From: Actinomycetota bacterium
GTDB taxonomy: Bacteria > Actinomycetota > Acidimicrobiia > Acidimicrobiales > Ilumatobacteraceae
Length of the DNA: 64,000 bases
Direction: 5' to 3'
Assembly (NCBI GenBank): GCA_947454105.1
Contig: CANGIP010000002.1
Location: forward strand, 124,001-188,000
Shown here piece after piece: positions 10,856 to 19,279 of the stretch. Position numbers and translations under genes: made by a program. The notes beneath the pieces are model-generated. The model ran no database searches and had not been told where the DNA came from. It saw only the letters and a program-made list of their open reading frames with translations. Position 1 is the stretch's first letter. Each line of letters starts with the position of its first letter.

Positions 10856-12914
10856 CTCGAATCATTTGATCAAGCCACGTCACTAATTCAGGCGCATACT
10901 TCAAATCAATATGGGCACCATCTGGACGCATCTTTGATTCAAACTCCCCGCCAGGGTGTGCCTTCACCGCAGCTGCGAAATCGGCATACACCACGCGATC
11001 ATCGGTTTCAGCAAATTGTTGAATGAGTTCGTTATAACGAGCCGACCGCGATTGATCGGCCTCATCGAATGGCGGAACACCGGTTTCGCCAGCAATGTAG
11101 GGCGGATTGACATCTGGTGTTGACAACCAAACAATTTGCGATCCACCAGACGACATCACATCAACGAACGCCTTGAACTGATCCAGCAACCATGCGTCGT
11201 ATGCGGGCTCTCCAATATGAGACCACCCATCGACTCCCGGAATCTTTCGATCAGAAAGATCAGCAGTGCCACCAACAATGACCACCAAATTGGCACGGAG
11301 CTTCTGCACAATCGGACCTAGCGCATCCCGCCACTCGGTACAGCCTGGACGGAAGTCTTCTTCAACTCCGAGATACTTGATTGGAGTGTTCTCCCCTATT
11401 CCACAGCCGACTCCGGGGCTTGGTTGAATCACAACTTCGTTCGTTGCTTCCCAATTATCGAGTCCCGAGGCCAACACCCAACTCTGCGAATCTCCCACCA
11501 TCATGATGCGAGCAGGCAAGGCCGCGTCGACTGGCGAAACTGTTGGCGCATCTGCGGGAAGATCTGGCAAATCTGCAAGAGCCTGCTGTTGCATTGCCAA
11601 CGCATCTTTGCTCAAAGTAGACATCACATCGTTGGTGTTGTTGCGATGAGTATTGCCGGCGAAAGCAAGAACTGTTCCGATAATCGCCATCACGGCGAGA
11701 TACACGAAAAGTCGCTTACCCTTCCACAACTTTCGTTGGCGTACGGGATTCTCAAGCAAGTAATAGATCAAGCACACCACTAACAGGGTGCTTCCAGCTT
11801 TGGCGACAAACATCCAGAAGTGATCAACCGTGATCCAATCGGTCCCAGGTACTCGAATTCGTGGCAGGTTCGGGTCAAGCCGTAACGATTCCCAGATCAA
11901 GAACATCGGCCAGTGCACCAGATAAATCGTGTAGGTGACTTGACCCATCCACGCAAGTGGTTTCCAGGACAAGAAACTGCACATGCCGCTTCCGGTCGCC
12001 GCATACGCGATGATCAACAACGTAATCAACCCGTTAAAGAAGACGGCCCACGGAAAGAAAACATCGCCCCATTGGTTTTGCCAACCAATTTTGAACCAAA
12101 CGATGAATGCTCCAGCGATCAGTGGCCACGACAACGCGACAAACAACGGCTTGCGTAACGTTTCGATGATTCGTGGAACATGACGCCAAACTGCCCACAA
12201 AACGGCGAACGCGGCACCCATCAAAAATTCGCCAACTCGAACTTCAGTCGCGTAATAGGCACACGAAGAATCTGAACAACGAGCATTTAAGACCGGCAAG
12301 TGGCTCCACAAAGGCGAATGTGTGCGGTAGTACGCGCCCAACGCAATTGCACCAATCGCCAAAGTTGTCAGAACAACAAAAAGTTTCCATATTGCGTGAC
12401 GAGTTGTCTTGTTGCGCAACAACAACAGACACAACACTGGGAAGACGAGGTACACCTGTTCTTCCAACGACAGGCTCCATAAATGTTGTAGTGGATTACC
12501 TAGTCCAAACAGTCCCCCGTAACTCTTGCCCGCCGACTGCAAATAGATGTTCTCGTAATACGACAGCCCCGAAAACCATTCCCACGGAGCAAGTCGTCGA
12601 CCCGAACCCGGAAACAATGTCCAAATACTGACCACAGCCAAAAGAACAACGAACGAAGCTGGAAAGAGTCGTCGTGCTCGACGTTCATAAAACGATCGCA
12701 ACGAAATCGTTCCCGACTTATCCCATTCAGCCACCATCAAGCGAGTGATCAAGAATCCCGAAAGCGTAAAGAACATCGAGACAGTCAGTTCACCACCAGT
12801 CATCCACGTGATGCTGTGGTGATAGAGCAAAACAATGATCACGGCTAGGCCGCGAACACCGTCTAACGCGGGCAGATGCCCAAGACGCGTTTCGATGCGA
12901 GGTTCGTCAGACAT
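10836..12914 (-). CDS. Acyltransferase 3 / SGNH hydrolase fusion (OafA-type)
   Basis: A 692-residue O-acyltransferase for cell-surface sugars. Residues 1 to about 400 form the multi-span acyltransferase-3 domain, beginning with the hallmark LDGVRGLAVIIVLLYHH. After the last span (about 400-418) comes a periplasm-side SGNH domain: GDSQSW carries the nucleophile serine, VGGTADL is a later block, and DGAHID near the C-terminus supplies the catalytic Asp and His. In this family the membrane part moves an acyl group, usually acetyl, across the membrane and the SGNH part places it on a glycan. A second protein of the same design is encoded at 23741-25756. Confidence 0.9.
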   Translation of the reverse strand: MSDEPRIETRLGHLPALDGVRGLAVIIVLLYHHSITWMTGGELTVSMFFTLSGFLITRLMVAEWDKSGTISLRSFYERRARRLFPASFVVLLAVVSIWTLFPGSGRRLAPWEWFSGLSYYENIYLQSAGKSYGGLFGLGNPLQHLWSLSLEEQVYLVFPVLCLLLLRNKTTRHAIWKLFVVLTTLAIGAIALGAYYRTHSPLWSHLPVLNARCSDSSCAYYATEVRVGEFLMGAAFAVLWAVWRHVPRIIETLRKPLFVALSWPLIAGAFIVWFKIGWQNQWGDVFFPWAVFFNGLITLLIIAYAATGSGMCSFLSWKPLAWMGQVTYTIYLVHWPMFLIWESLRLDPNLPRIRVPGTDWITVDHFWMFVAKAGSTLLVVCLIYYLLENPVRQRKLWKGKRLFVYLAVMAIIGTVLAFAGNTHRNNTNDVMSTLSKDALAMQQQALADLPDLPADAPTVSPVDAALPARIMMVGDSQSWVLASGLDNWEATNEVVIQPSPGVGCGIGENTPIKYLGVEEDFRPGCTEWRDALGPIVQKLRANLVVIVGGTADLSDRKIPGVDGWSHIGEPAYDAWLLDQFKAFVDVMSSGGSQIVWLSTPDVNPPYIAGETGVPPFDEADQSRSARYNELIQQFAETDDRVVYADFAAAVKAHPGGEFESKMRPDGAHIDLKYAPELVTWLDQMIRDVYVAP

Positions 12915-12954
12915 GCCGACCCGAGGTTAGTTGTTAGCATGCGACTTCTCAGGG

Positions 12955-13686
12955 CTACTCAACGAGCCGCAAGCCCGTTGGAGCGATGGACCGTTCGGCT
13001 TGTGGCAACTCAACCAAGAACTCGGTGCGATGGGCCGGAAAGACATGCTCAGATAGAAGTACGGCCCGACCGTCAGTGTCCGTCGTGGTGCGCGTGCAGC
13101 GGAGAACTGGCGACCCCACCGGGACGCCGAGCAGCTTCGCACTTTCTACTGAAGCAGCATCGGCACCAATGGTCTGAGTTGCGCCTTTTAACGGGACATC
13201 AAGAAGTTCATAAAAGGGAGATCGTTCTACATCGGCTCGTGACAAATGTTGACCCAAGTCCGCCCGACACCAGACTGTCACTAAGGCAAAAGGTTCGCCA
13301 TCTGCCAAATTCAGTCGCTTCACTCGCAGTACTTGATCGGCATCAAGAATCTTCTTTACCTGTGTTGAGGCCTTTTCAAAGGCGAATTCGAGGATTCGGC
13401 GCTCAGGCTTGATTCCTCCATCGAGCAACTGCGCTTCAATCGTCGCTAACTGCCCAAGACTTTGTTGCAAAGGCGCTGCGGCAACAAACCAACCGAAACC
13501 CTGGCGGGCATCAACGAGTCCGTCGTCACGCAATGTCTCGAGAGCCCGACGAATGGTGACGCGACTCGCATCAAACTCAGAACCCAACTCGGACTCTGAG
13601 GGCAACAAGCGTCCCGCTCCGTAGGTGCCGTCTTGCACACGAGTACGTAACTCCTCGGCTATCACTCTGTACCTGATCTCGCGCAC
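12955..13686 (-). CDS. GntR-family (HutC subfamily) transcriptional regulator
   Basis: The 243-residue protein has an N-terminal winged helix-turn-helix (about 1-70, recognition helix [18 protein letters not shown], wing ARQGFGWFV) and a C-terminal UTRA effector domain (about 85-235), the layout of HutC-subfamily GntR repressors. It starts with GTG at 13686, only 20 bases from the divergent aconitase start. A perfect TATAAT on its strand (13698-13693) ends six bases before the GTG, so its mRNA is probably leaderless. The gap is filled by a 17-base repeat element that recurs upstream of icd. I infer that it autoregulates and controls acn and icd. UTRA ligands are small metabolites; citrate is a guess I cannot support from sequence. 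Confidence 0.9.
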   Translation of the reverse strand: MREIRYRVIAEELRTRVQDGTYGAGRLLPSESELGSEFDASRVTIRRALETLRDDGLVDARQGFGWFVAAAPLQQSLGQLATIEAQLLDGGIKPERRILEFAFEKASTQVKKILDADQVLRVKRLNLADGEPFALVTVWCRADLGQHLSRADVERSPFYELLDVPLKGATQTIGADAASVESAKLLGVPVGSPVLRCTRTTTDTDGRAVLLSEHVFPAHRTEFLVELPQAERSIAPTGLRLVE

Positions 13687-13704
13687 ACTTGTATTATACT
13701 TGTC
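13686..13704. promoter_or_regulatory. Divergent gntR/acn promoter with putative GntR operator
   Basis: The 19 bases CACTTGTATTATACTTGTC span the whole space between the two start codons. They contain ACTTGT repeated with an 11-base period and an inner inverted repeat GTAT-T-ATAC. TATACT (13695-13700, plus strand) and TATAAT (13698-13693, minus strand) are overlapping -10 boxes, each ending exactly six bases before its start codon. A protein bound here would block both promoters. A copy with one change lies upstream of icd at 28020-28038. Confidence 0.75.
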
Positions 13705-13706
13705 TC

Positions 13707-15974
13707 ATGAGCTCCGTTTCCGCAGGTACCCCCGTCGAACTAGTCAACAACGTGTATTCCACGCTCACTGAGCGTTCTGAATTGGGCCGTCAGCGCCTCG
13801 GCCGGCCTCTCACGTTGGCCGAAAAGATTTTGATCAACCACCTCGTTGATCCCACGACGCAAGAAATGGTGCGCGGCGGAAGTTACGCCGACTTCAACCC
13901 CGATCGAGTGGCCATGCAAGATGCCACTGCACAGATGGCCTTGCTGCAATTCATGACTGCCGGACTATCAACCACTGCAGTGCCATCAACAGTTCATTGT
14001 GATCACCTCATCTCCGCAAAAGTTGGAGCCAAGATCGACCTCGGTGTCGCAATTGACGACAACCGCGAGGTGTACGACTTCTTAAAGAGCGTGTCAGCCA
14101 AATATGGCGTTGGTTTTTGGGGTCCCGGCAGCGGAATCATTCACCAAGTGGTACTCGAAAATTATGCCTTCCCCGGCGGAATGATGATCGGCACCGACAG
14201 CCACACACCAAACGCAGGCGGACTCGGAATGGTTGCCATTGGTGTCGGCGGCGCCGATGCAGTTGACGTGATGACTGGCTTCCCATTCAACGTGAAGTGG
14301 CCCAAAGTCATCGGCATCAAACTCACTGGCACACTCAGTGGTTGGTCGTCACCGAAGGACGTCATTCTTGAAGTTGCCCGTGTTCTCACCGTCGAAGGTG
14401 GAACCGGCGCAATTGTTGAATACTTCGGACCTGGCGCCGACAGCATTTCAGCAACAGGCAAAGCAACCGTGTGCAACATGGGTGCAGAAATTGGTGCCAC
14501 GTGTTCAGTGTTCGCTTACGACTCCAACATGTCGAATTACTTGAAGGCCACCAATCGTGCCGCGATTGCCGCAGCAGCCGACAAAGTTGCCGCCGATCTT
14601 CGTCCCGACGAAGGCGCACAATACGACCAGCTCATTGAGATCAACCTCAACGATCTCAAGCCACTCATCAATGGACCTCACTCGCCAGACCGTGCCCACA
14701 AAACCGGCAAGGCTGTCGGTGAAGCAGCTCGCGAAAACGGTTGGCCCATTGAAGTTTCAACAGCACTCATTGGTTCATGCACCAACTCGTCGTACGAAGA
14801 CATCACTCGCGCCGCATCAATCGCTCGTCAAGCAGTCGCTGCTGGGCTGAAGGCTAAGTGTGAATTGCTCATCAGCCCAGGTTCTGAGCAAATTCGAGCC
14901 ACCATCGAACGAGACGGTCTACTCGCCGACCTCGAAGCAGTTGGTGCAACTGTTCTCGCCAACGCATGTGGTCCATGCATCGGTCAGTGGGAACGTTCAA
15001 AAGAAGCAACCGACAAGCCCAACACCATTGTCAACTCGTTCAACCGCAACTTCCCCAAGCGTGCTGACGGTTCAGCAAATACTTTGAGCTTCGTCACGTC
15101 ACCCGACACCGTGATGGCGATCGCCCTGTCTGGTCGTCTCGACTTTGATCCCACAACCGACACCATCACTGCTCCTAACGGAACTGAAGTGCGTCTCATT
15201 GCACCAGTCGGTGAAGTCTTGCCGAGCAATGGTTACGACCCGGGCTCAAACACCTTCACTGCTCCCCCCGCCGACGGAAGCGGTGTCGCGGTTGCCGTGA
15301 GCCCCACGAGCACACGTTTGCAATTGCTTGAACCATTCCCCGCTTGGGATGGCAAGGATTACCTCGGCCTTCCCGTGTTGATGAAGGCCAAAGGCAAGTG
15401 CACGACCGACCATATTTCGGCAGCCGGAAAGTGGCTCACCTATCGCGGTCACCTTGAAAATATTTCGGGCAACTTGTTCATCGGTGCAGTCAACGCATTC
15501 GATGATGCCGTTGGTGAAGGAAAAGACATCACCGATGGTGGCACTCGTCTCTATCCCGACATCGCCAAGAACTACAGCGCTGCTGGCATTCGTTGGTGTG
15601 CAATTGGTGACCGTAACTACGGCGAAGGTTCATCGCGCGAACATGCTGCAATGGAACCACGTTTCCGTGGTGGCGTCGTGATCTTCGCTCGTTCATTCGC
15701 TCGTATTCACGAAACCAACCTCAAGAAGCAGGGCTTGGTTCCGTTGACATTTGCCGATCCCAACACCTACGACCTCATTGGTGAAGATGACCGCATTAAC
15801 GTGCTCAACCTGCCACCGGTTCCTGGTCAAAATGTGAAGTGCCAAATCGTAAAGCCCGACGGCACCATTATCGACTTCGAAGGTGTCCAGACTTTCAGCC
15901 CCGAACAAGTTGAATGGTTTAAAGCTGGTTCAGCCCTCAACATCGTGCGCGCCAAAGTCGCAAGCGGCAACTGA
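13707..15974 (+). CDS. acn: Aconitate hydratase (mitochondrial-type aconitase)
   Basis: Isomerises citrate to isocitrate in the TCA cycle. From the ATG at 13707 it has 755 residues, the size of mitochondrial-type aconitase rather than the roughly 900-residue AcnA. The three [4Fe-4S] ligands are Cys358 (GSCTNSS), Cys421 and Cys424 (ANACGPCIG), with the same spacing as in the mitochondrial enzyme. The swivel domain has [15 protein letters not shown]. An in-frame TTG six codons earlier lies within the operator and gives a poor N-terminus, so I rejected it. There is no Shine-Dalgarno sequence; TATACT six bases upstream points to a leaderless message. Control by the divergent GntR protein is inferred. 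Confidence 0.96.
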   Translation: MSSVSAGTPVELVNNVYSTLTERSELGRQRLGRPLTLAEKILINHLVDPTTQEMVRGGSYADFNPDRVAMQDATAQMALLQFMTAGLSTTAVPSTVHCDHLISAKVGAKIDLGVAIDDNREVYDFLKSVSAKYGVGFWGPGSGIIHQVVLENYAFPGGMMIGTDSHTPNAGGLGMVAIGVGGADAVDVMTGFPFNVKWPKVIGIKLTGTLSGWSSPKDVILEVARVLTVEGGTGAIVEYFGPGADSISATGKATVCNMGAEIGATCSVFAYDSNMSNYLKATNRAAIAAAADKVAADLRPDEGAQYDQLIEINLNDLKPLINGPHSPDRAHKTGKAVGEAARENGWPIEVSTALIGSCTNSSYEDITRAASIARQAVAAGLKAKCELLISPGSEQIRATIERDGLLADLEAVGATVLANACGPCIGQWERSKEATDKPNTIVNSFNRNFPKRADGSANTLSFVTSPDTVMAIALSGRLDFDPTTDTITAPNGTEVRLIAPVGEVLPSNGYDPGSNTFTAPPADGSGVAVAVSPTSTRLQLLEPFPAWDGKDYLGLPVLMKAKGKCTTDHISAAGKWLTYRGHLENISGNLFIGAVNAFDDAVGEGKDITDGGTRLYPDIAKNYSAAGIRWCAIGDRNYGEGSSREHAAMEPRFRGGVVIFARSFARIHETNLKKQGLVPLTFADPNTYDLIGEDDRINVLNLPPVPGQNVKCQIVKPDGTIIDFEGVQTFSPEQVEWFKAGSALNIVRAKVASGN

Positions 15975-15996
15975 CCGCACGATCATCACGACTGTT

Positions 15997-16662
15997 ATGG
16001 AACTACGCGACGGCATCCGAACAACGGGTGCCGTTCGTGGTTTCACCGATCAAGTTGTCGATGACGACACCGTGCACGCCATTCTTGATGATGCACGGTT
16101 TGCTCCTAGTGGTGGCAATCGTCAACCGTGGCGTGTAGCCGTTGTCAAGGATGCAACATTGCGTCGTTCGCTCGGCGACGCAATGAAGCCCGTGTGGGAT
16201 GAGTACGTGGCAATCTCTGCAACAGGGAAAACTCCATTTACCGTTGTTGATGCGTCGGCCTATCAACTTGCATCAATAACACCTGGCAATGTTCCGAATG
16301 ATCTCTTAGACAGGATCGAATCGATTCCCGTTGTCTTGGCAATTGCCGCCGATCTCGGCTCAATCGCAATGATGGACAAAGACCTCGACCGCGCCACCAT
16401 CACTGGTGGCGCGTCGATCTATCCATTTTGTTGGAGTGTTGTTCTTTCGGCGCGTGATCGTGGACTCGGCGGAGTCATCACTACTTTTGCTTCACGAGTC
16501 GAGCCATCCACCGGACCATTGCTTGGGCTTCCGGAAAATTGGGCACTCGCCGCCACAATCTTTTTGGGTTATCCCGTCAAACAAACAACAAAACTCAAAC
16601 GTCACCCGGTTGAACAATTCACAACCATTGACACGTTCAACGGTGAACAGTTCTCTGGTTAG
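15997..16662 (+). CDS. Nitroreductase family protein
   Basis: This 221-residue protein belongs to the FMN-dependent nitroreductase fold. It has the N-terminal phosphate-binding Arg segment (TTGAVRGF), the FAPSGGNRQPW motif that binds FMN, and a C-terminal glycine-rich segment (DRGLGGVITTF). The frame is open 114 bases further upstream into aconitase, but the ATG at 15997 gives the conserved beginning and leaves a 22-base gap after acn, so the gene may be read from the acn transcript. The natural substrate is unknown. It meets the HAD/PlsC gene tail to tail with a 4-base overlap. Confidence 0.85.
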   Translation: MELRDGIRTTGAVRGFTDQVVDDDTVHAILDDARFAPSGGNRQPWRVAVVKDATLRRSLGDAMKPVWDEYVAISATGKTPFTVVDASAYQLASITPGNVPNDLLDRIESIPVVLAIAADLGSIAMMDKDLDRATITGGASIYPFCWSVVLSARDRGLGGVITTFASRVEPSTGPLLGLPENWALAATIFLGYPVKQTTKLKRHPVEQFTTIDTFNGEQFSG

Positions 16663-18095
16663 TCGGTTCCGGGTCGGCGCGTCGACTCGTTCTCAGGTTT
16701 ACCTTTGTAACTCGACGGATACGAACGACGCAGTTCTTCTTCAGTAGGTGTTCGCCGTGTACGTGCCTCTTCAGGTAGCAATGCGCTAATCGCAGCCATA
16801 ATGCGCTTGGTGTCTGGGCCAGGAGTTTTTGACTTCATCACCACTGGCGCACCGACTTGAATCGTGATGTCGGGAGGATTTGTCACGTTGAGAAGATTTG
16901 GCAAACGCGACGATCGAGGCCACACATTTTCTGTTCCCCACAATCCAATAGGAATGATTGGAACATGTGCTTCTTGCGCCAAACGCGCTGCACCCCAACG
17001 ACCCTTCAACACTGGATCAAAAAATGCTGGACCACGGGGAATCGTTCCTTCGGGCATGATCGCCACTAACTCACCAGCAGCCAGAGCCTCGGCCGCTGCC
17101 AACAAAGGTTCGTCGCTACCAGTTCCGCGGTCAACGCGTATTCCACCAAGAGCCGTGGCAAGTTGACCAATGACCGGCGCATCAAACACTTCTTTCTTTC
17201 CGAGAAAGCGCACGGGTCGTCCCGCCTTTGCAACGGCGACTGCGATCGCCATCACATCAAAGTACGAGCGATGATTCGCACACAGAATTGCACCACCATC
17301 TGCAGGAATGTTTTCAGTTCCTGAAACATCAAAGTGGGCATACGGAATAAATGCTGGCCGTGCCAACTGCAAGAGCAGTCGTTGTAGTTCAAGATTGACG
17401 ACCGGAATTTTCGCGACACCAAGTGGAACATCGAAATGCATCACTGGCCAACGACGCGCCGCCGCCATCAGAATCATGCGCGGGTCTGGATTCACTGCAA
17501 CCGGATGTCCAACTGCCGCCAACAACGGAGTATCAAAAACACTGTCGGAATAGGCATAACTATCTAACAGCTCAATTCCGTTTGCATCGGCCCATGTTCT
17601 CACCGCCGCGAGTTTTCCTTTGCTCCACACAAAGGGCCCATCGATACGACCGTTGTATGTTCCGTCGGTATTCAGTCCATAGCGCGTCGCCACGACATCA
17701 TCAAACTTCAACAAATCTGCCAAGGGTTTCACCAAGTCGTATGGCGTCGTTGTCGCCATCACTAACTTGCGTCCCTCAGCACGATGTTGAGCAATCACCG
17801 ACAACGCATACGGTGGAACTAAATCAAAAAGATGTTGCGCTGCGCTTGATGCAACTCGCTGAATGTCTTTCTGATTTTGGCCCTTCGCCAAAGTGGCCGC
17901 TTGGCGAGCCAACGCCATTGACGGCAACGTTTCTCCTATGCGATTGAAAAGTTCATACAGCGCAGCTTCACCAGGAACCGAGCGCGTGATTAATCCTGCG
18001 TCGCGCATCGCGTGTGAAAAAACCGCTCCCGATGCTCCGGTCAACAACGTGCGGTCGAGATCAAAAAATGCCGCTCCCGTGTTGATCTTCGTCAT
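16659..18095 (-). CDS. HAD phosphatase (SerB-like) fused to 1-acylglycerol-3-phosphate acyltransferase (PlsC)
   Basis: This is a 478-residue bifunctional protein. Residues 1 to about 220 are a HAD-IB hydrolase with the nucleophile motif FFDLDRTLL (Asp12 and Asp14) and a late acidic motif YAYSDSVFDTPLL. Residues about 245-460 are a lysophosphatidate acyltransferase with NHRSYFD (the HX4D active site), a second block GTGSDEPLL and MPEGTIPRG. The same fusion is known in mycobacteria. It acts in phospholipid or triacylglycerol synthesis at the inner face of the membrane. The frame is open upstream to 18182, but that part would run into the sRNA terminator; the ATG at 18095 starts the HAD domain correctly. 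Confidence 0.9.
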   Translation of the reverse strand: MTKINTGAAFFDLDRTLLTGASGAVFSHAMRDAGLITRSVPGEAALYELFNRIGETLPSMALARQAATLAKGQNQKDIQRVASSAAQHLFDLVPPYALSVIAQHRAEGRKLVMATTTPYDLVKPLADLLKFDDVVATRYGLNTDGTYNGRIDGPFVWSKGKLAAVRTWADANGIELLDSYAYSDSVFDTPLLAAVGHPVAVNPDPRMILMAAARRWPVMHFDVPLGVAKIPVVNLELQRLLLQLARPAFIPYAHFDVSGTENIPADGGAILCANHRSYFDVMAIAVAVAKAGRPVRFLGKKEVFDAPVIGQLATALGGIRVDRGTGSDEPLLAAAEALAAGELVAIMPEGTIPRGPAFFDPVLKGRWGAARLAQEAHVPIIPIGLWGTENVWPRSSRLPNLLNVTNPPDITIQVGAPVVMKSKTPGPDTKRIMAAISALLPEEARTRRTPTEEELRRSYPSSYKGKPENESTRRPGTD

Positions 18096-18147
18096 GACTC
18101 GTACGGTAACTGTCCGAAAGGGACGTGCGAACCTGTCGCGAGAACGG

Positions 18148-18251
18148 GAAAAGCCCCGCATGGGGGATGCGGGGCTTCTCAACCTGATTCCCTGCGAATG
18201 GGGGATTCGCTAGAGGATCTTTCGTGAGCGTTTGGGGGAAACGCTCAGCGA
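18148..18251 (-). ncRNA. 6C-like small RNA with three C-rich-loop hairpins
   Basis: Read on the minus strand, three perfect stem-loops follow one another, each with the loop CCCCC: arms TGAGCGTTT and AAACGCTCA (18247-18225), GCGAAT and ATTCGC (18210-18194), and AAGCCCCGCAT with ATGCGGGGCTT (18177-18151). The last is followed by TT, giving a TTTT run, and looks like an intrinsic terminator. The design matches the actinobacterial 6C RNA family, whose hairpins carry runs of C, although here each loop has five C rather than six. A -10 box TTTATT at 18263-18258 would start a transcript of about 105 bases near 18251. It could instead be a structured leader of the HAD/PlsC gene. Confidence 0.7.
18149..18177 (-). 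terminator. Intrinsic terminator of the 6C-like RNA
   Basis: An 11-base-pair GC-rich stem with a CCCCC loop, followed on the minus strand by a short T run (TTTT counting the stem end). It lies between the other two hairpins and the HAD/PlsC start codon at 18095. Confidence 0.6.
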
Positions 18252-18257
18252 TGACGA

Positions 18258-18263
18258 AATAAA
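18258..18263 (-). promoter_or_regulatory. Candidate -10 box of the 6C-like RNA
   Basis: TTTATT on the minus strand, about seven bases before the expected RNA start near 18251. A weak TTGTAG lies at the right distance upstream. This is a guess based on position. Confidence 0.35.
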
Positions 18264-18312
18264 GTCTGCCCTATCAGCACCTACAACTCAAGTAGATAGA
18301 GGAGATATCTAG

Positions 18313-18318
18313 TATCAT
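18313..18318 (+). promoter_or_regulatory. -10 box of the LysR-type gene
   Basis: TATCAT (five of six matches to TATAAT) ends eight bases before the ATG at 18327, so transcription should begin at or next to the start codon. A short palindrome AGATATCT (18303-18310) lies just upstream and could be part of an autoregulatory site. Confidence 0.45.
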
Positions 18319-18326
18319 TTTTAGAG

Positions 18327-19262
18327 ATGGACCTCCGCCAGATTTCTACCCTCGTCGCGATCGCCGACCACGGATCTTTTTCGGCGGCCGCCAAAGCACT
18401 TTTTACCGTGCAGTCCAATGTCTCGGCTCACATCGCCCGCCTCGAGAAGGAACTCGGAATCATACTGATTGACCGAGCAACGGGTCAGATCACCGATGAA
18501 GGCAACCTTGTCGTTGAACGTGGTCGACGGATCCTGCGCGAATTTGATGACATCTCCGCTGACATCGCAGCCCTTGACGACGTTGTCTCGGGCGACACTC
18601 GCCTTGGCGTCATTGGCACCACGGGACGATGGTTGATGCCGCAGTTCTTGACTCGTTTGCAACAAGCTCACCCTGGCGTTCGACCGATTATCTCTGAAGG
18701 TGGAACATCGAGCCTGATCCCCCGCCTCATCGCTGGACAAATTGACGCCGCCATTGTCCACTTGCCGGTGGATGACGCCGAACTATTCGTCGAACCGCTT
18801 TTTGCTGAGGACCTCGTGTTACTAGTACACAGCAAACACCCGTGGCACGGTGCTGACAGTCTCCCAATGTCAGCACTTGGCGATCATCCCTTGTTGCTTC
18901 CGCCGCGCTCAGCAACTTTGCGACGCATCATTAATCGTGCTGCAGATTCGCAAGGCGTGACCTTGACCGTGAAGGCCGAAATTGACGGCGTGCGGCTCAT
19001 GACGTCACTCGCCTTTGAGGGATTCGGAGCGGCCATTGTTCCCGCCACCGCCATTCCGAACTGGCTCACGGGCGAATTCTCCCGCATTACTGTGCCTGGC
19101 CTGCCCCGCCGAGTCGTTGGGTGGGTTCAACGTAAGCGACCTCGTCCGGGCCCACCGACCCGAGAAGCGCTGAATATCGCCCGTGAACTCATCAATCAGC
19201 GTGGCGGTCGACAGCCGGGCCTTCATGTCGGTGCTGACGCGTTCCCGCTCAAGACCTCGTAA
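18327..19262 (+). CDS. LysR-family transcriptional regulator
   Basis: A 311-residue LysR regulator. The N-terminal helix-turn-helix (about 1-60) reads MDLRQISTLVAIADHGSFSAAAKALFTVQSNVSAHIARLEKELG, the standard family opening. The two-lobed effector-binding domain covers about 88-295, beginning GDTRLGVIGTTGRWLMPQFL. Unusually for this family it is not divergent from a metabolic gene: its divergent neighbour is the 6C-like RNA, while the carboxyltransferase follows 17 bases downstream on the same strand and is probably cotranscribed. Effector and targets are unknown. The start lies just after a TATCAT -10 box with no Shine-Dalgarno sequence. Confidence 0.92.
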   Translation: MDLRQISTLVAIADHGSFSAAAKALFTVQSNVSAHIARLEKELGIILIDRATGQITDEGNLVVERGRRILREFDDISADIAALDDVVSGDTRLGVIGTTGRWLMPQFLTRLQQAHPGVRPIISEGGTSSLIPRLIAGQIDAAIVHLPVDDAELFVEPLFAEDLVLLVHSKHPWHGADSLPMSALGDHPLLLPPRSATLRRIINRAADSQGVTLTVKAEIDGVRLMTSLAFEGFGAAIVPATAIPNWLTGEFSRITVPGLPRRVVGWVQRKRPRPGPPTREALNIARELINQRGGRQPGLHVGADAFPLKTS

Positions 19263-19279
19263 GGCGTACTGTACAGATT

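Noticed and set aside
12876-13412. 178-codon rightward frame over gntR
   Set aside because: It lies antisense to a clear regulator, has no domain signature and is rich in Arg/His as expected of a shadow frame.
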